NCBI GenBank assembly: GCA_022559845.1
Contig: CM040118.1
Span: 163,390,331-163,454,330, forward strand
Reading direction: 5' to 3'
DNA length: 64,000 nucleotides
Source of the DNA: Amorphophallus konjac
Lineage: Eukaryota > Streptophyta > Magnoliopsida > Alismatales > Araceae
Made by a program: the position numbers and the translations under genes. The first letter of the stretch is position 1, and each line of letters begins with the position of its first letter. The notes beneath the pieces were generated by a model. That model did no database searches and had not been told where the DNA came from. It was given only the letters and a program-made list of their open reading frames with translations. Of the stretch, positions 22,083 to 34,180 are shown one piece after another.

Positions 22083-25039
22083 TGAGGGAGTTCTAGCCCT
22101 CGTCTCTCATCCTTTTATTCTTTATCGTCCAGTTTGGTGTCTGTCGCTCCTCCATCTAGAGGAATCTTCAAGTCCTTATTATCCTCTCCCTTTTATCTTG
22201 ACAAGCGAGGAATACAAAGCTCGTGCTGATCAAAGTTCGATGATCAAGATCGCTTCAGGACGCCGCTTTTACGTTCCATGGATTTGCAATGTATCTTTAT
22301 TGTGTGCAAGAACATGCTATTATTGCTATCATTCCTATTTCTCCTGCGCATGGTTATAATGTGGTTTCCTCAACATGTTTTGAGAGGCTTTAGTTCATTA
22401 AGTTTGGTTAGTTCAAGTCGAGTTGCTTCTGCAGCATCCTTAGGCTGGTGATAACTCTGTGTTGGGAGTCTAGTTCTTTTCCCGATTGTTGAGGGTGACC
22501 TTTGAGTATGGATTTTGCACACACTACACGGCGAGCCATAGCTTATCTCTCTAAGGCACACCGTTGCTGCTTTGGCCATACTTTGGGTATGTACGATGGC
22601 CTTTTCTCTTCTCTGCTCGGTCAAGTGCAGGGGCAAGAGATTGATGGATAAGATGACTAACCTAGGTGCTCCCTAATACGAGAGAGGTCTCAAATAGAGG
22701 CAGTCTTGACCCTCGAAAATGAGCTTTCACGCTAAATCTAGCTAGTAAAGGCTATGAATGAGAAGAAGATTAATGAATAAAAAATTATGAATCAAAGGTA
22801 TGGCAAGAGTGGCAGTACAGTTCCCCGCGGGACGTCATGAGCCCGGTCGCATGCGTGCCTGATAAATATAGGTCTAAAAATCAAAGACATAAAGTCCCGG
22901 CGCAACAGGCTATCTCTCTGAGGGGTAGTGCCCTGGAAGGAATTCGAGCCTTGATATCTCCCATCCTGCACGAAGCTTGTCTCCAATTTTTCTTCTGCTT
23001 CTTCTTCTTAGGTTGGGTTGTATCCCGGGTATGGCCTTAGTAGGGGCACCGTTCTTTAGAAACGGTTGGTTGTGGTAAGCCACCCTCACATGCACACCCT
23101 ACTTAAGGGAAGCCTTTAATGAAAGGGGTAGGAACGACGATCCCTGGCCAATAGTTTGAGCCCGTCTTTAGGTGCTGCGGATTGCTATGTCAAAATCCAA
23201 AAAAAATTAAATATTACGAAAAGTCTTAAAAAATCAAATATTGTCAAAAATCCAAAAATTCAAATACTTCAAATTTTCAAAAAAATCAAATATTTCAAAA
23301 AAATTCAAAAAAAAATCAAATATTTTAAAAATTTAGAAAAAATGAAATACTGATGAAAATCTAAAAAATCAAAAAATTACAAAAATCTAAAAATATGTCT
23401 TTTATTTTTATGCATTTTTTTATCTTGAGGACAGATACGTAATCCGTTTACTAAGTGTGCAGGTTGCAAGTACTCAGGCATTCCTTGCTATATCTTTTTG
23501 CTCTGCCTCCTGTCCACATTTTTGATCTGTTCTTTCCTTCTTCAATCTTATCTCTCGATCTGTTCTTTCCTTCTTCAATCTTATCTCTCGATCTGTTCTG
23601 AAGCTTTAGTCCTTCTCAGTTTTTAATAATCATATTTCTATGAGAGGACTTTGCCTCACGATTATGAACCTGGCAGTTCTGCTTCATTCTGATCTTGGGT
23701 TTTGATTGAAGGATGTATTTTGTCATGTCTTTTATCCCACCATGTCTTTGTCACGTGTTTATGTCCCACCGTGTTGTCCCACACATGTTGTTTTATCCCT
23801 TATTGCATGTTGTTGGTTGACTTGCATATGTTGATAGTCGTCCCTTTATGTTCCATGTGTTGTCCCAACCGTGTGATCATCCGTCATGTTCTTGTCCCAA
23901 CCGTGTGTTGTCCCACCGTGTTGTTATCTTGTCACACCGTGTTCATGCATGCATGTTGTCTGTTCATGCCATTGCATATGTGCTCGTTTGTCTTTGTTAT
24001 GTTATGTTGCATTGTCTCCCATTTCATTTGATCGTTATGTTATGTCGTGTTGTTTGTCGTTCAGTTAATCGTTATGTTATCTACGCTATGTTTATACTTG
24101 CTAGTTTATCATATTTGTCTTATACATGAAAATCCATAAAAATCAGAAAATAAAAATCTAAAAAATGCCATTTCGCCTACGCAGGTAAGTCAGGTATGGC
24201 TCTCTATCCCTACTCATTGTTGCATTACTATGTGGTATCTATATTATTATATTATCTCAAGAACCGGCTGGTCATTCATGTGTTCCAGGATCTGACGTTC
24301 CCCTCTAACAAAAACGATGATGATCTAGGTGCACATGTTTAATCATTGGATAGGCCGTTAGGTTGGAAAAATTAGGGAACGATGGTTCTATCACGCACGC
24401 CGTGGTTGCGGATAGTGTCTTGACCCTGATTGTTCCGGTCTAGCAATACTATTCTCGAGTACTTTCTATTTTAGCTTTCTTTGCATTCATTTTGATGATT
24501 TCTTTATTTTAGCCCAGCATTCATCATGTCATTTTTTGATGACTCACGTCTCGTGATCCGTTCAAGGTTTCTCCTCAACAATGGTTAGTTGCACTTCATG
24601 TCTCTTGGATAAGAGATCTTCATTCCACTCTGAATTTGAATGATTTCTTTGATCTTTTCGCTCGGTCTGGTTGGCCAGTGTGATTCCTGTCTAGATTTTA
24701 TCTCAGTTATATTTCTCCTGCTTTTTACGTTGTGCTCCTTTCCGACCCCCTCATCGTCTCTAGATTGTGTCCCCAATGAGGCTGGTCATGTTTTCTTTTT
24801 CACCCTTAGTTTAGTTCTCCAGACATGTCTCATCCATGTCAGCCAGTCCAGGTGGGTAGTTCGGCGTTTTCGGGAGAATTCCTGTCGCTTGTTGGTTAAA
24901 ACGGATGTCTTTTGCCTTGATGCCCGCTTATCAGTTCTCTCCGCTTCATCTCCATTTCAGGTCGCTGTCGCTTTCGCTCCATCTCCTTTCCATTCCGCCT
25001 CCGCGTCACTTTCGCTCGCTCCCTTGCAAAGCGGACATC
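22083..25039 (+). mobile_element. Element C 3' noncoding region
   Basis: No gene is recognised. Ordered parts: a block at 22793-22866 matching A 30508-30578; an A-rich tract of AAAATC-like repeats at 23190-23400; a 33-bp direct duplication (GATCTGTTCTTTCC...) at about 23533-23598; GTGTTGTCCCA-type simple sequence at 23740-24080; and a long block at 24241-24466 matching A 8463-8700. In A the two antisense genes lie between the A/T tract and the last block. In C only about 800 bp is there. Confidence 0.65.
23190..23400. repeat. A-rich AAAATC repeat tract
   Basis: Degenerate repeats of TCAAAAAATC/AAATATT. The counterpart in A is the T-rich tract 30040-30215. A lysine/asparagine-rich frame across it is a by-product of composition. 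Confidence 0.75.
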
Positions 25040-25052
25040 AAGGAGGGACATC
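25040..25052 (+). promoter_or_regulatory. Polypurine tract of element C
   Basis: AAGGAGGGACATC lies directly before the 3' LTR start TGTTGACACC. It matches TAAGGAGGGGCATC in A. Confidence 0.85.
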
Positions 25053-27780
25053 TGTTGACACCCGTTTTTAGCCAGCAAGTTGTGTCATTTCTCTTATTCA
25101 TCATTTTTGATGTCCCGAATTACCCATTAGTTTAGAGCCTTCCTTGGATGGTTTTCGAGCCCATTTCAATGATTCATTCCCTTTGAGCCTTAGAGATCAT
25201 GATTTCTTAGAGCCCTGGAGCCTATCTTATCACCTTCTGGCTTCCAAGTCAGCTTGCGGCCCATTTTGGTCGACTCTCCATCAAGCATTCGGCCCTCTTC
25301 GTTGCGCAGTTCTAAATACGGCCCCTTTTTCATCCCCTTCTATTTCTCTATTTAAAATGTGCACTTCACCAAAGTTTTTCATCTTTCAAATTCCTACAAT
25401 TTTTTTTCCTACTTCATTGGCTAGTTCTCCGTCGATTTCAAGTTATTTGCATTTTTCTGGCAGACTACACTGTTCACCTACGTCTCGATATTTTTCCTCT
25501 CTGTTCTCGTCACATTTTCTCTCTTTTCTGATCATTGTCTCATCTTACTTTCTTCATAAAAGATGTTCATTTTTTAGTTATCTACAATATCTTCTTCTAC
25601 CACTTTCGTTAATTCTGCACCGTTTGTGAGATATGATCCAATTTCCAAAGTCGTGCAAGGTCTGCCCTAAATGGTCATGCAAATGGCCGTTTATCATTGC
25701 AAACGGTCGGTCGACGACCGTTTACTCCTTAACGGTCAGTCGACCGACCGACCGTTAAGCCAATAAGAGTCCAGCCTGCTCTAGACTCCCCATAAACCTG
25801 CGCGACGGGCCTATCTTGCGGCGGCCATAACTTTTGGAATATAACTCCAAATTCATCCCCATTTTTTCCTACTTCTATCCCTTTGTATTATCTTGAATTT
25901 GGTTCATAGAAATCAAATTTTGATGGCCTATATCTCCTGGAATCTTGACTGCAATATCAGGTTTTATGCATTTTTGACCAACAAAAATTCTGTCAGATTA
26001 GGCTCTGGGCCCTTCTTGCGGCGGGAATATCTTCCAGATCCTTCCACCAAAAAGAGTCTCGTTTTCTCCTATGTCTTATCTTGACTATTATATCGAGAAT
26101 GATCCAGAGATCTCGAGATTTGGTGGACTCTATCTTCTGGAATCGTGGGAGAAAGTTGGGGGTTTCACCACTTTTCTATATAAACCTGCCCAGATTTCCT
26201 GTGCAACGGGGGCATGTTTTCAAGGCGATGGCGAAGCCATGCCGAATTATCTTCATCCTCCTTCGACCCTAGCCTAAAGAGGGAAATATAAGCTTCGTTT
26301 TGGTTCTTTATTTGCTCAATTTCATCAACCTTTGCCGTCTCAACTTCGCCCCTACTTTTGGCAAATCATCACAGTTTGCTGATTTCTACTACAAAGTCCA
26401 CGACGGGGGCCTGTTCATCAAGTCGGGGCGGAGTCATGCTTCATCCTTTCTGTCCTCCCTCAACTCCATCTTGAAGAGGGGAGTATTAGCTTCACCGTGA
26501 TTATATGTTTGCCTTATTTCTCATATCTTTTCCCCCTCTTTCAAGCTCCAACTTTTGAGGTTTCACCACACTGTTCTGCACTTTGCTGAAACTCAGATTT
26601 CTTGCGACGGGGGCATGTTTGCGTCGCCGGTGCGAGGCCGTGGGCCACTCTTGATCCATCCTTTCAACTCCAGGCTCTAGAGGAAAGTATAATCTTTGTG
26701 TTCCTTAGTTTTTGGCTCATTACCTTGTCATCTTCATGCATGTTTTTGTCCATGAGTTTTGCACTTTCATTCTGTTTTTACACAAGCATTTTTCTCCCAT
26801 GTTCTGCACCCCTCTATTTTCTTGTGTTTTCCACCCCACTTTTCACTGGTCTCTTCCCCGTTTTAAACCCTACCTTTTGCTCTAGTTTCACCACAACATT
26901 CTCACCTTTCCATAGCATCCACTCTTTCCTCTTTTAGTGTCCTATCTTGTGAGATATTCATCATTCTTTGAGTCCACTTTGTGCAATGTTCTGCATTTTC
27001 TGCACAGTCCGCATTTTCGCCAAATCTCCGGTGTCATAACTTTCTGTCCCGACCTACTTTTAGAGTGATTCATGTTTCTACTTCTTCACAACACTCAAGT
27101 CTTCTGTCATATCAAATTTCTCCCCATTTGGACTTCATTTGCCTCTCTGTTTATATCAGTCTTTACACCCACTTTACACTGTTTGCACAGTTTTTCTTGT
27201 GACGTGCACTTTTGCACCTTGTTTATCTATGTTCATCATGGGATATTAAATCAATCTCTTCACTCTAGTCTCATCACAATATACACACCTATTATTTGCA
27301 TCCTTCCATAGGGGTTAAAAACCCTCCCCCGGTAAGTTTGCCCTCAATCTTTCATGCTACTTTATACACTTGGGCAGATTCATACACTTAGCATTTTTTA
27401 ATGGGTTTTACATCTTATTTTATATTTGATTCGCAGGAAAGCATGGAAAGTGAGGCCCTTACCTTCTAGCCAGCTGGAAGGCGAGGAGAGGTAATCCACA
27501 AACCCCCGCATCTTGATATTGAGCGCGATCATCTTCTTTTTCCAAGGTACACAACGTACATAATATTTCATATCCTTTGGCATTGTTATTCCTTGGTGGC
27601 GATCACGATATTCTTCTACATCCTTTGTCACCTTTTTAATGATTGTATGATCATGCTACCATCTTCACATAGTCACATATTCATGTTATTCACTTGATTG
27701 GTGAACATATGCCTTCATGCTTATTCATGTGATTTGTGGGATCGACACACATATACACATCCACATTTTCCACATCTACA
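25053..27780 (+). repeat. Element C 3' LTR
   Basis: Starts TGTTGACACCCG and ends CACATCTACA, followed by CCGTG. It carries a TATA box at 26176-26184 and a palindrome cluster at 25670-25765. It is a slightly diverged copy of 14506-17229. Confidence 0.92.
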
Positions 27781-27785
27781 CCGTG
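27781..27785. repeat. Target site duplication of element C, right
   Basis: CCGTG directly after the 3' LTR, a copy of 14501-14505. Element A sequence resumes here. Confidence 0.93.
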
Positions 27786-27982
27786 AGAGACCGAACTTGA
27801 GGCAAAGAGGCCTTAATCCACATTAGAACCCTCCTAGGCTTTGGATAAGGCTTTCTAATCCATGTCCTATCATTCTAGCATCAAAATCAAACCTTTACAA
27901 ATAGGAACAAGCCCAGAAATCGCAGCCCCATCCAATTTTCTACTACAAGGCTTGGAACTTCATCAAAGTAGCAAAGAACACC

Positions 27983-29441
27983 ATGAAAAGGAGCTTTGGA
28001 GTGATGGGCATGGAGGAGAGGGTCTACACCAGGCCCAATGCAGCCGAAAAGGAGCAGGGGGAGCTGCAAAGATTGACCTCCATCCCCAAGCATCTAAGTT
28101 CAAGTGCACAAAGAGAGGTAAGTTGCAATAGAGTTCAAAAGCTCATCAATTTTCTGCACTTTCCATACTTCTTATGATCCTTTTCTCTTTTTCCTTTCCT
28201 TTTCCTTTTCTCTCCAGCCTTTGCCTGGCCCAAGGTGTTATTCCAATCTAAAGTGGGCAGCTCCCATGATCAAAGAACTCCCATTAGAGGTCTTATCAAT
28301 CCTAAGGGCATGGCATCTCCAACTTCTATTAATTTTGGCCAAAAATTTTTAGAAACTGTCCTTGGATTGGGCAATCATTTTAGCCCTCATAGAGCTTTGG
28401 CACCCACAAACACACACTTTTGTCTTCTCTTCCTTCGAAGCTACAGTCCTATTAGAGGAGGTAGAAACCTACCTAGCCTTCCTTAAGACAAAAGTGGGAG
28501 ATGAAGACCTAGTGTGTCATACGGTTGAGCCTATTGACCCATCCTTGATTCTAAGTGATTTCATACACAACCCGAAGGATGTTAGGACCATGATTAGCCC
28601 ACGGCACATTCACTTAATACCCATGGCTCAGTGGATAGTCTCTCATTGCGAGAACAAGTGGGAAAGATATGAAGCCATAGCCAAAGCCGTATCGGTTTGC
28701 TTGTGCGGAGTGTTCCTTTTCTCCACCACCGACCACCTCCTAGATATCCCAAACCTCAGCGTTGTTAGTGGGTTGTGGCGGGGTTTATCTATTTCTCAAG
28801 CGGTCCTTTCATACCTCTATGAAGGTCTTAGCTCGGCTTGCTTAGGAGGACCTCTTTTCGACTCTATGATACTCCTTGAGTGTTGGATGGGAGTGAGGAT
28901 CAAATTTCAACCCAAGGTAGATACACCTTCAGCTAGCCGGATCTTTGGGAGCCACCCTTTATTCTTTATTGGAGGTGCCTTTGGATTCTCTTCACAGGTT
29001 GAATGTCGGATGGCAGACAAGAAAACACTGGACAATTGGTGCCTCTTCCTCAATACCTTGCCCATAGACAAGTTCACGATGCGACCAAGAGTTCTTCGGA
29101 GCACCTTGCTCAAAGTATCACGGCGACCGAGCCTAGATCTACAGCTAGTGGGGGACACTACCATGGCGATCTACAACCCGCACCAGTGCTATCTTCAAAT
29201 CGGGCTACCCCGGACCATAATTCCTGCACTATCACATTTCCCTCCCCTTCAAGCTAGGAAGATAGGGACCGAGGAGGATGAAAGAGCAGTCCGGAGCGCT
29301 CTGATCATGTGGGAGATCAGCAAAGTGCGCCCGTGGCAAGAAGAGATGGAAGAAGGCGACGAGGAACGTCGTGCCTATGTGAAGAAACTACGCAAGATCC
29401 GACCTCATGCGGATAGAAAACTGAAATGTAATGAAATTTGA
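27983..29441 (+). pseudogene. Second antisense gene of element A: DUF7745-like, two exons
   Basis: Plus-strand gene opposite to A's pol. Exon 1 (27983-28117) starts MKRSFGVMGMEERVY. A GGTAAG donor and an acceptor CTCTCCAG behind a strong pyrimidine tract bound a 100-nt intron (28118-28217). Exon 2 (28218-29441) continues in phase: ELPLEVLSILRAWHLQLL, one TAG at 28350-28352, then ALIELWHPQTHTFVFSSFEA, LLEEVETYLAF and ECWMGVRIKF, with an acidic/basic C-terminus. The pattern of N-terminal helix, W-x-P-x-x-x-T-F-x-F and LEEVE resembles DUF7745, a relative of the plant mobile domain known from plant repeats. The family call is from memory of its pattern and is moderate. Apart from one stop the frame is intact over 400 codons. 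Confidence 0.6.
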
Positions 29442-29567
29442 AGTTTACCAATCAGTTTTATGTATCATTGAGTTCAATTGAATGACATGTAAGTACCTCA
29501 ATTGACGAAATATAAGTTTGGTTGCTTGATTGGGCTCAGATGTTCTGGAGAACAGAGTTTCTGGGGA

Positions 29568-29840
29568 ATGTAATGGTCCTATGTAGGGCTGCCACAATTC
29601 TCTGACGGTCTCACGATGAGCCGTCAGAAGGATGAGCTCAGAAAATTGAGTTTTCTTATCCTCGGGAGGGTGTAACGGTCTAATATTAGGCCGTCAGAGT
29701 TAGGTGACAGTCTAATATAGACACGTCAGAGAAATTTTATCGAGAACAAATGAGTTTTGACCCTCGGAAGAGGGTGATGGCCGAACGATGGACCGTTAGG
29801 AATATGTGACGGTCTGAGAATAGACCGTTATAGAACCTAT
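29568..29840. repeat. Palindrome cluster downstream of the second antisense gene
   Basis: Alternating imperfect palindromes with GTAATGGTCC, CTGACGGTCTC...GAGCCGTCAG, GTAACGGTCTA...GCCGTCAG and GTGACGGTCTG...GACCGTTA arms. They lie in A's internal region, not in an LTR. Confidence 0.65.
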
Positions 29841-30039
29841 TGATTCGTGGGCTTGAATCTTGGGCTTGAACCTGCATTCTGCACACTCTTAGACATAAAG
29901 CAAGTTAGATCTGTTCTTAGACTCAACCCCTTGCCCGAAACAAGTTAGAAAGTTGACCATTCTTGATATTTGGTCAAGGGGTGGAGCCTTATTAAATAGG
30001 CGGAAGAAATGAAAATAATGTAATGCATGCGATGCACAT

Positions 30040-30215
30040 GATAGTATTTTTAGATTTTTACAAATATTTGGATTTTTGTGAGATTTTGAAAATATCTGAT
30101 GTTTTTGGATTTTGACATATATGATTTTTTAGATTTTGAGATATATGATTTTTTTTAGATTTTGACCTATATGATTTTTTTAGATTTTGAAATATATGAT
30201 TTTTTTAGATTTTGA
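30040..30215. repeat. T-rich TTTAGATTTT repeat tract
   Basis: About five degenerate copies of GATTTTTTTAGATTTTGA-like units. It is the counterpart, in A's orientation, of the A-rich tract 23190-23400 of C. Confidence 0.75.
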
Positions 30216-30967
30216 GAACCAGTGCTCCCCAAGAAACGTGGGTCCTCCCTATTCCATTGAGAGTTTCCGAGGTTGGTGTGCGATAGAGGTGACAACCCCT
30301 GGCCAAGGCCCAACTTGCTTGACGGTGCCTCTATTAGAGGCCATACCCAGGGTATTTGTCTTAGTCCTAAAAAGAAAATAGAACATGGGGGTAAGCTTAG
30401 GCCAGATATAGGAGTTTTCAGGGCTTGAGTTCCTCTCTGGTCAACCCATTCGGAGACTCGGTCTGTTGTGCTGGAGCTTTGTGTCCGTCATCGAACCTTT
30501 GTCCACTCTAGGCACGCATACGACCGGGCTCATAACGTCCCGCGAGGAAACTGTACTGCCACTCTTGCCATGCCTAGCTTTTTCTTTTTCCTTGGAGCTT
30601 GGGAATTACGATTGATGGACTTTCAAGATAATCTTTTGTTTTCGTCATGATAACTGCTCCTTTGCTTTGCTTTTTCTTTTCTTGTGGCGTCAGGTCATAA
30701 CGGACTGCCCCTTTTTGAGACCTCCTCTCGTCAGGGTGTCTAGATTGGTTGTCACCTCCTTATTCACCTCTTGCCCCTGGATTTAGCCAAGGAGAGAAAC
30801 AGACAGGGACTTTGAGTTTCTCCTAAGCATGGCCAAGGAGAAACGGTGTCTACAAAGTTGGAAACCTGACCAGGGACGTCGTGTGGTGTGTGATTGCCAT
30901 GCTCGGGGTCCTCCTTCAGGGTGAAAGGGAAAGGATACCTTGCTACTGGGGTGGCACTGGTTAGACT
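30216..30967 (-). mobile_element. Element A 3' noncoding region next to pol
   Basis: No gene is recognised. The stretch 30508-30578 is strongly conserved with C 22793-22866 in the same element sense. It includes GACCGGGCTCAT and GTACTGCCACTCTTGCCAT (as read on plus). The plus-strand open frames here are short and unsupported. Confidence 0.6.
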
Positions 30968-32440
30968 CTAAGGAAAGAAATGCTTAAGATACAACCCATT
31001 CCAAGCGTGAGCAAGCTCCTCACCTTCTGCGTTCACTAAGCGGTAAGCATTCCCTGGATAAACTTCTTTGACAACGAACGTCCCTTCGCAGTTAGGTTGT
31101 AATTTAGACCTAGGACCTGCAGACCGAATGAACTTGCGTTTCAAAATCATATCACCTTTTTGAAATTTGCGCTCAATTACCTTCTTTTAAAAATAACGTG
31201 AAACTCTCTTTTGATAAATAGATACGTGATCGGCCGCGTTCATCCTCTTCTCATCTAAGAGTTCCAACTGGACGAGCAACGCCTCTCGACGTTCATCGAG
31301 ATTAAGTTCCTTATCGAGCTGTACCCTCAGGGAAGGGATCAGGATCTCATATGGGAGCACTGCCTCCATCCCGTATGTGAGAGCATAAGGGGTTTGCCCT
31401 GTAGGAGTACGGACAGAGGTGCGGTAAGCCCATAGAGCTTCCACTAATCGTTCCGGCCAATCAGAGAATTTGTGAGATTCACATACTTTCTTTATGATTC
31501 TGAGAAGGGTTTTATTAGTGGCTTCGGCTTGACCGTTGCCTTGTGGGTAATATGGAGATGAATGATGCAATGCGATATTGAACTTCTTATATAGGTCCTT
31601 GAGCTCTTGAGAAACGAACCGGGGTCCGTTGTCGGTGACGATGCTGCTTGGCACTCCGAACCGCTTCATGATAAAGCGGCACACCGTTGTTGCTTTAATC
31701 TCCGCATATGCTTCGGCTTCAGCCCACTTGGTGAAGTATTCAGTGGCGGTAAGGATGAAGGATTTTTGCTTAGTCTGAGAATTGGGATCACTGAGCGGGC
31801 CGACAACTTCGAACACCCACATAGAGAACGGCCAAGGAGTAGAAAGAGGATGCATGGATGAAGCTGGAGCGTGAATCTTATCAGCGTGGAGTTGGCATTT
31901 AAGACACCTCCGGACATAGAGGGAGCAATCTTCCTCTAGAGTGGGCCAATAATAACCCTGCCTAAGGATCTTCTTTGCTAGAGCCTGGCCATTGACATGA
32001 CCTCCACACTCACTAGAATGGGCTACTTCAGCCACCTTCCAAGCTTCATCATCATCTAAGCATCTCATGAGCATTCCATTGGTAGCACGCCTGTATAGTC
32101 CTCCTGCAATGATAGTATACCTTGAGGCGACTCTCTTTATAGCTTTGCGCTGCTCAGCATTTGCCCCTTCCGGGAACGTTCCATCCTAGCAATACAACTC
32201 GATTTCATGGTACCAAGGCAACTCTTCTTCCTCCAAGATCTCTTCTAATTCTGTCAAAGATACTTCCTTAAGATCTTCCTTCCTAACTCTTGCCTCCACA
32301 GTTTTGCAAAGGTTGGTGTACCAAGGATCCTGAAGAGAGGGTGCGTCCAATCTCTGGACGACGATAGTCTAAGTGCTCCGACTGAGAGGGAAAGATAGAG
32401 AGCAAGCAAGTGATGCTAGGGCATCAGCGAGAATGTTCTG
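30968..32440 (-). pseudogene. Element A integrase (Ty3 type), broken
   Basis: Integrase inserts the element's DNA. The zinc-binding part has AHSSECGGH and RRCLKCQ (HHCC pattern, around 32020-31895). The core has VTDNGPRF and YPQGNGQAEATNK for the second and third acidic residues. The first acidic site, usually D in a WGIDIVGP-like motif, is here FEVVGP with E at 31808-31810. The C-terminal part (KLQPNCEGTFVVKEVYPGNAYRL, 31150-30968) follows a TAA at 31187. Further stops lie upstream near 32370 and 32190. It continues in the same frame from RNase H. Confidence 0.88.
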
Positions 32441-32443
32441 TAA

Positions 32444-34168
32444 TCAAAGACTGTGGATGTAGATCAACTTACGGAATTGCCTAGCAAGGAGCGTGACCAA
32501 GTCTTGATATGGCTTGAGCTTAGGGTCACGGGTGCGATAAGTGGACAGCACCTGCCGCAGGATGAGCTGAGAGTCCCCTATGATATTCAAGTAGCACACG
32601 CCTAAGAGGTAGGCATGCTTTAATCCAGCTAGGAGAGCCTCATACTCGGTGATGTTGTTGGTAGCAGGAAATCGGAGTTGATAAGCAATGGGAATCGTCA
32701 CCCCTTCCGGAGTGAGCAGGACAGCACCTATCCCTTGGCCCTGAGAATTGAGCGCACCATCGAAGTGCAGAGACCAGAAGGGATGATGAGTAAGGACAGA
32801 GAGATACTCATCAAGGAAATCATCCTGAATAGAGTCAGTGTGAGGAATGGGAAGATGGGAAAGATGCTCAACGATGGCATATCCTTTGACTGCCTTTTGA
32901 ATGACGAAGGTGATATCGAACTGAGAGAGGAAGCTCTGCCATCGAGCTAACCTACTAGGAAGGACAGGCTTTTCTAGGAGATAGCAGATCGGGTCTATTC
33001 TAGAGATCAACCTAATTGGGTGGGCTAGGAAGTAATGCTTGAGCTTCTGAGCTACCCACACTAAGGCGGCACAAGTCTTCTCCATAGCGGTGTATTTGGC
33101 CTCGGCCGGGTTAAACAACCTGGAGAGGTAATAAGCTGCCCGCTCTTTCCCTTCATCCTCTACTTGTGCTAAAACCGCCCCTAGGGAGTCCTCAATGACC
33201 GAGATGTATAGGATTAGGGGTTTTCGAGGGACAGGAGGTTGCAGAACCGGGGGATTGGATAGACATTCCTTTAGGTCCTCATAGGCCTTTTGGCAATCTT
33301 CGTTCCATTCAAACTTAACCCCCGCCTTTAGCAATTCATAAAATGGGCGGCACCTCTGAGAATGTTGGGATATAAATCTTCTTATGAATTGCAATCTACC
33401 AATCAGTCCTCGAAGTTCCGTAATATTCTTAGGCGCAGGCATGTCCATGACGGCCTTTGCTTTATTAGGATCAATCTGGATCCCCCATTTGCTAACTATA
33501 AAGCTTAACAACTTCCCTGAAGAAACTCCGAAAACACACTTCTTCGGATTCATTTTTAGCTTATACTCCCTAGCTCTCTGCAGCACCTTAGCCAGAATAG
33601 CGGGGTGTTCCTCTTTAGTTCTCGACTTCACCAAAATGTCATCCATGTAAGCTTCCATATTAATATCCATCGAGTCGTGGAATATAGCCATCATCGCCCT
33701 TTGATAGGTGGCTCCTGCGTTCTTCAGACCGAACGGCATGACCACGTAACAATACGTGCCCCAGGGCGAAGTGAAGGAGGTTTTCTCCTGATCTTCGGGA
33801 GCGAGATGGATCTGGTTATAACCTGAATAGCCATCCATGAATGATAAAGCTTTGTATCCGGCGGTGTTATCCACCAAGACATCTATGTGAGGTAGCGGGA
33901 AATCATCTTTGGGACATGCCTTGTTAAGATCCCTTAAATTGATACAAATACGCACTTTTCCATCCTTCTTGATAACAGGGACTATGTTTGCCACCCACTG
34001 GGGATATAAGACAACTCTAATGAATCTAGCCTTATACAATTTGTCGACCTCTTCTTTAATCCTCAAGGCCATGTGGGGGTGAAATCTTCTTGACCTTTGT
34101 TTTACGGGTGTTGCCCCTGGTTTAAGCACTAGTCGGTGTTCCACTAAAGAGGGGTCAAGACCCGGCAT
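32444..34168 (-). pseudogene. Element A reverse transcriptase and dual RNase H
   Basis: A 574-codon open stretch. RT: SLVEHRLVLKPGATPVKQR, INLRDLNKACPKDDFPLP, FMDGYSGYNQI, MPFGLKNAGATYQR and catalytic EAYMDDILVK. The connection/RNase H part follows (AKYTAMEKTCAALVW). Then comes a second, archaeal-type RNase H: LHFDGALNSQGQGIGAVL, NNITEYEALLAGL and IGDSQLILRQV. The second RNase H is typical of the Tat clade. A TGA at 34181-34183 separates it from the upstream frame (FA*SYEDMPGLDP, where relatives have W). A TGA after IHSL ends it, probably from CGA. Confidence 0.92.
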
Positions 34169-34180
34169 GTCCTCATAAGA

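Larger units (their letters stand above)
14506..27780 (+). mobile_element. Element C: non-autonomous Ty3 LTR retrotransposon with Gag only
   Basis: Complete insertion, 13,275 bp, with LTRs of 2,724 and 2,728 bp, 5-bp duplication CCGTG, primer site, gag and polypurine tract. Protease, RT, RNase H and integrase are absent. Instead an unrecognised frame (20637-22082) and about 3 kb of noncoding DNA fill the interior. LTR ends, primer site, leader block and 3' blocks match element A, so C could have used enzymes from A-like relatives. Sampled LTR segments differ by about 5% by eye, so the insertion is not recent. C is inserted in A, so it is younger than A. Confidence 0.92.

Noticed and set aside
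23156..23353. Lysine/asparagine-rich open frame
   Set aside because: It lies wholly in the AAAATC repeat tract and reflects composition only.
9006..30000. The LTR at 9006 as the 5' LTR of a second long plus-strand element carrying the antisense genes
   Set aside because: GTATC flanks it directly on both sides (9001-9005 and 10756-10760), so it is a solo LTR. No partner LTR occurs near 30 kb.
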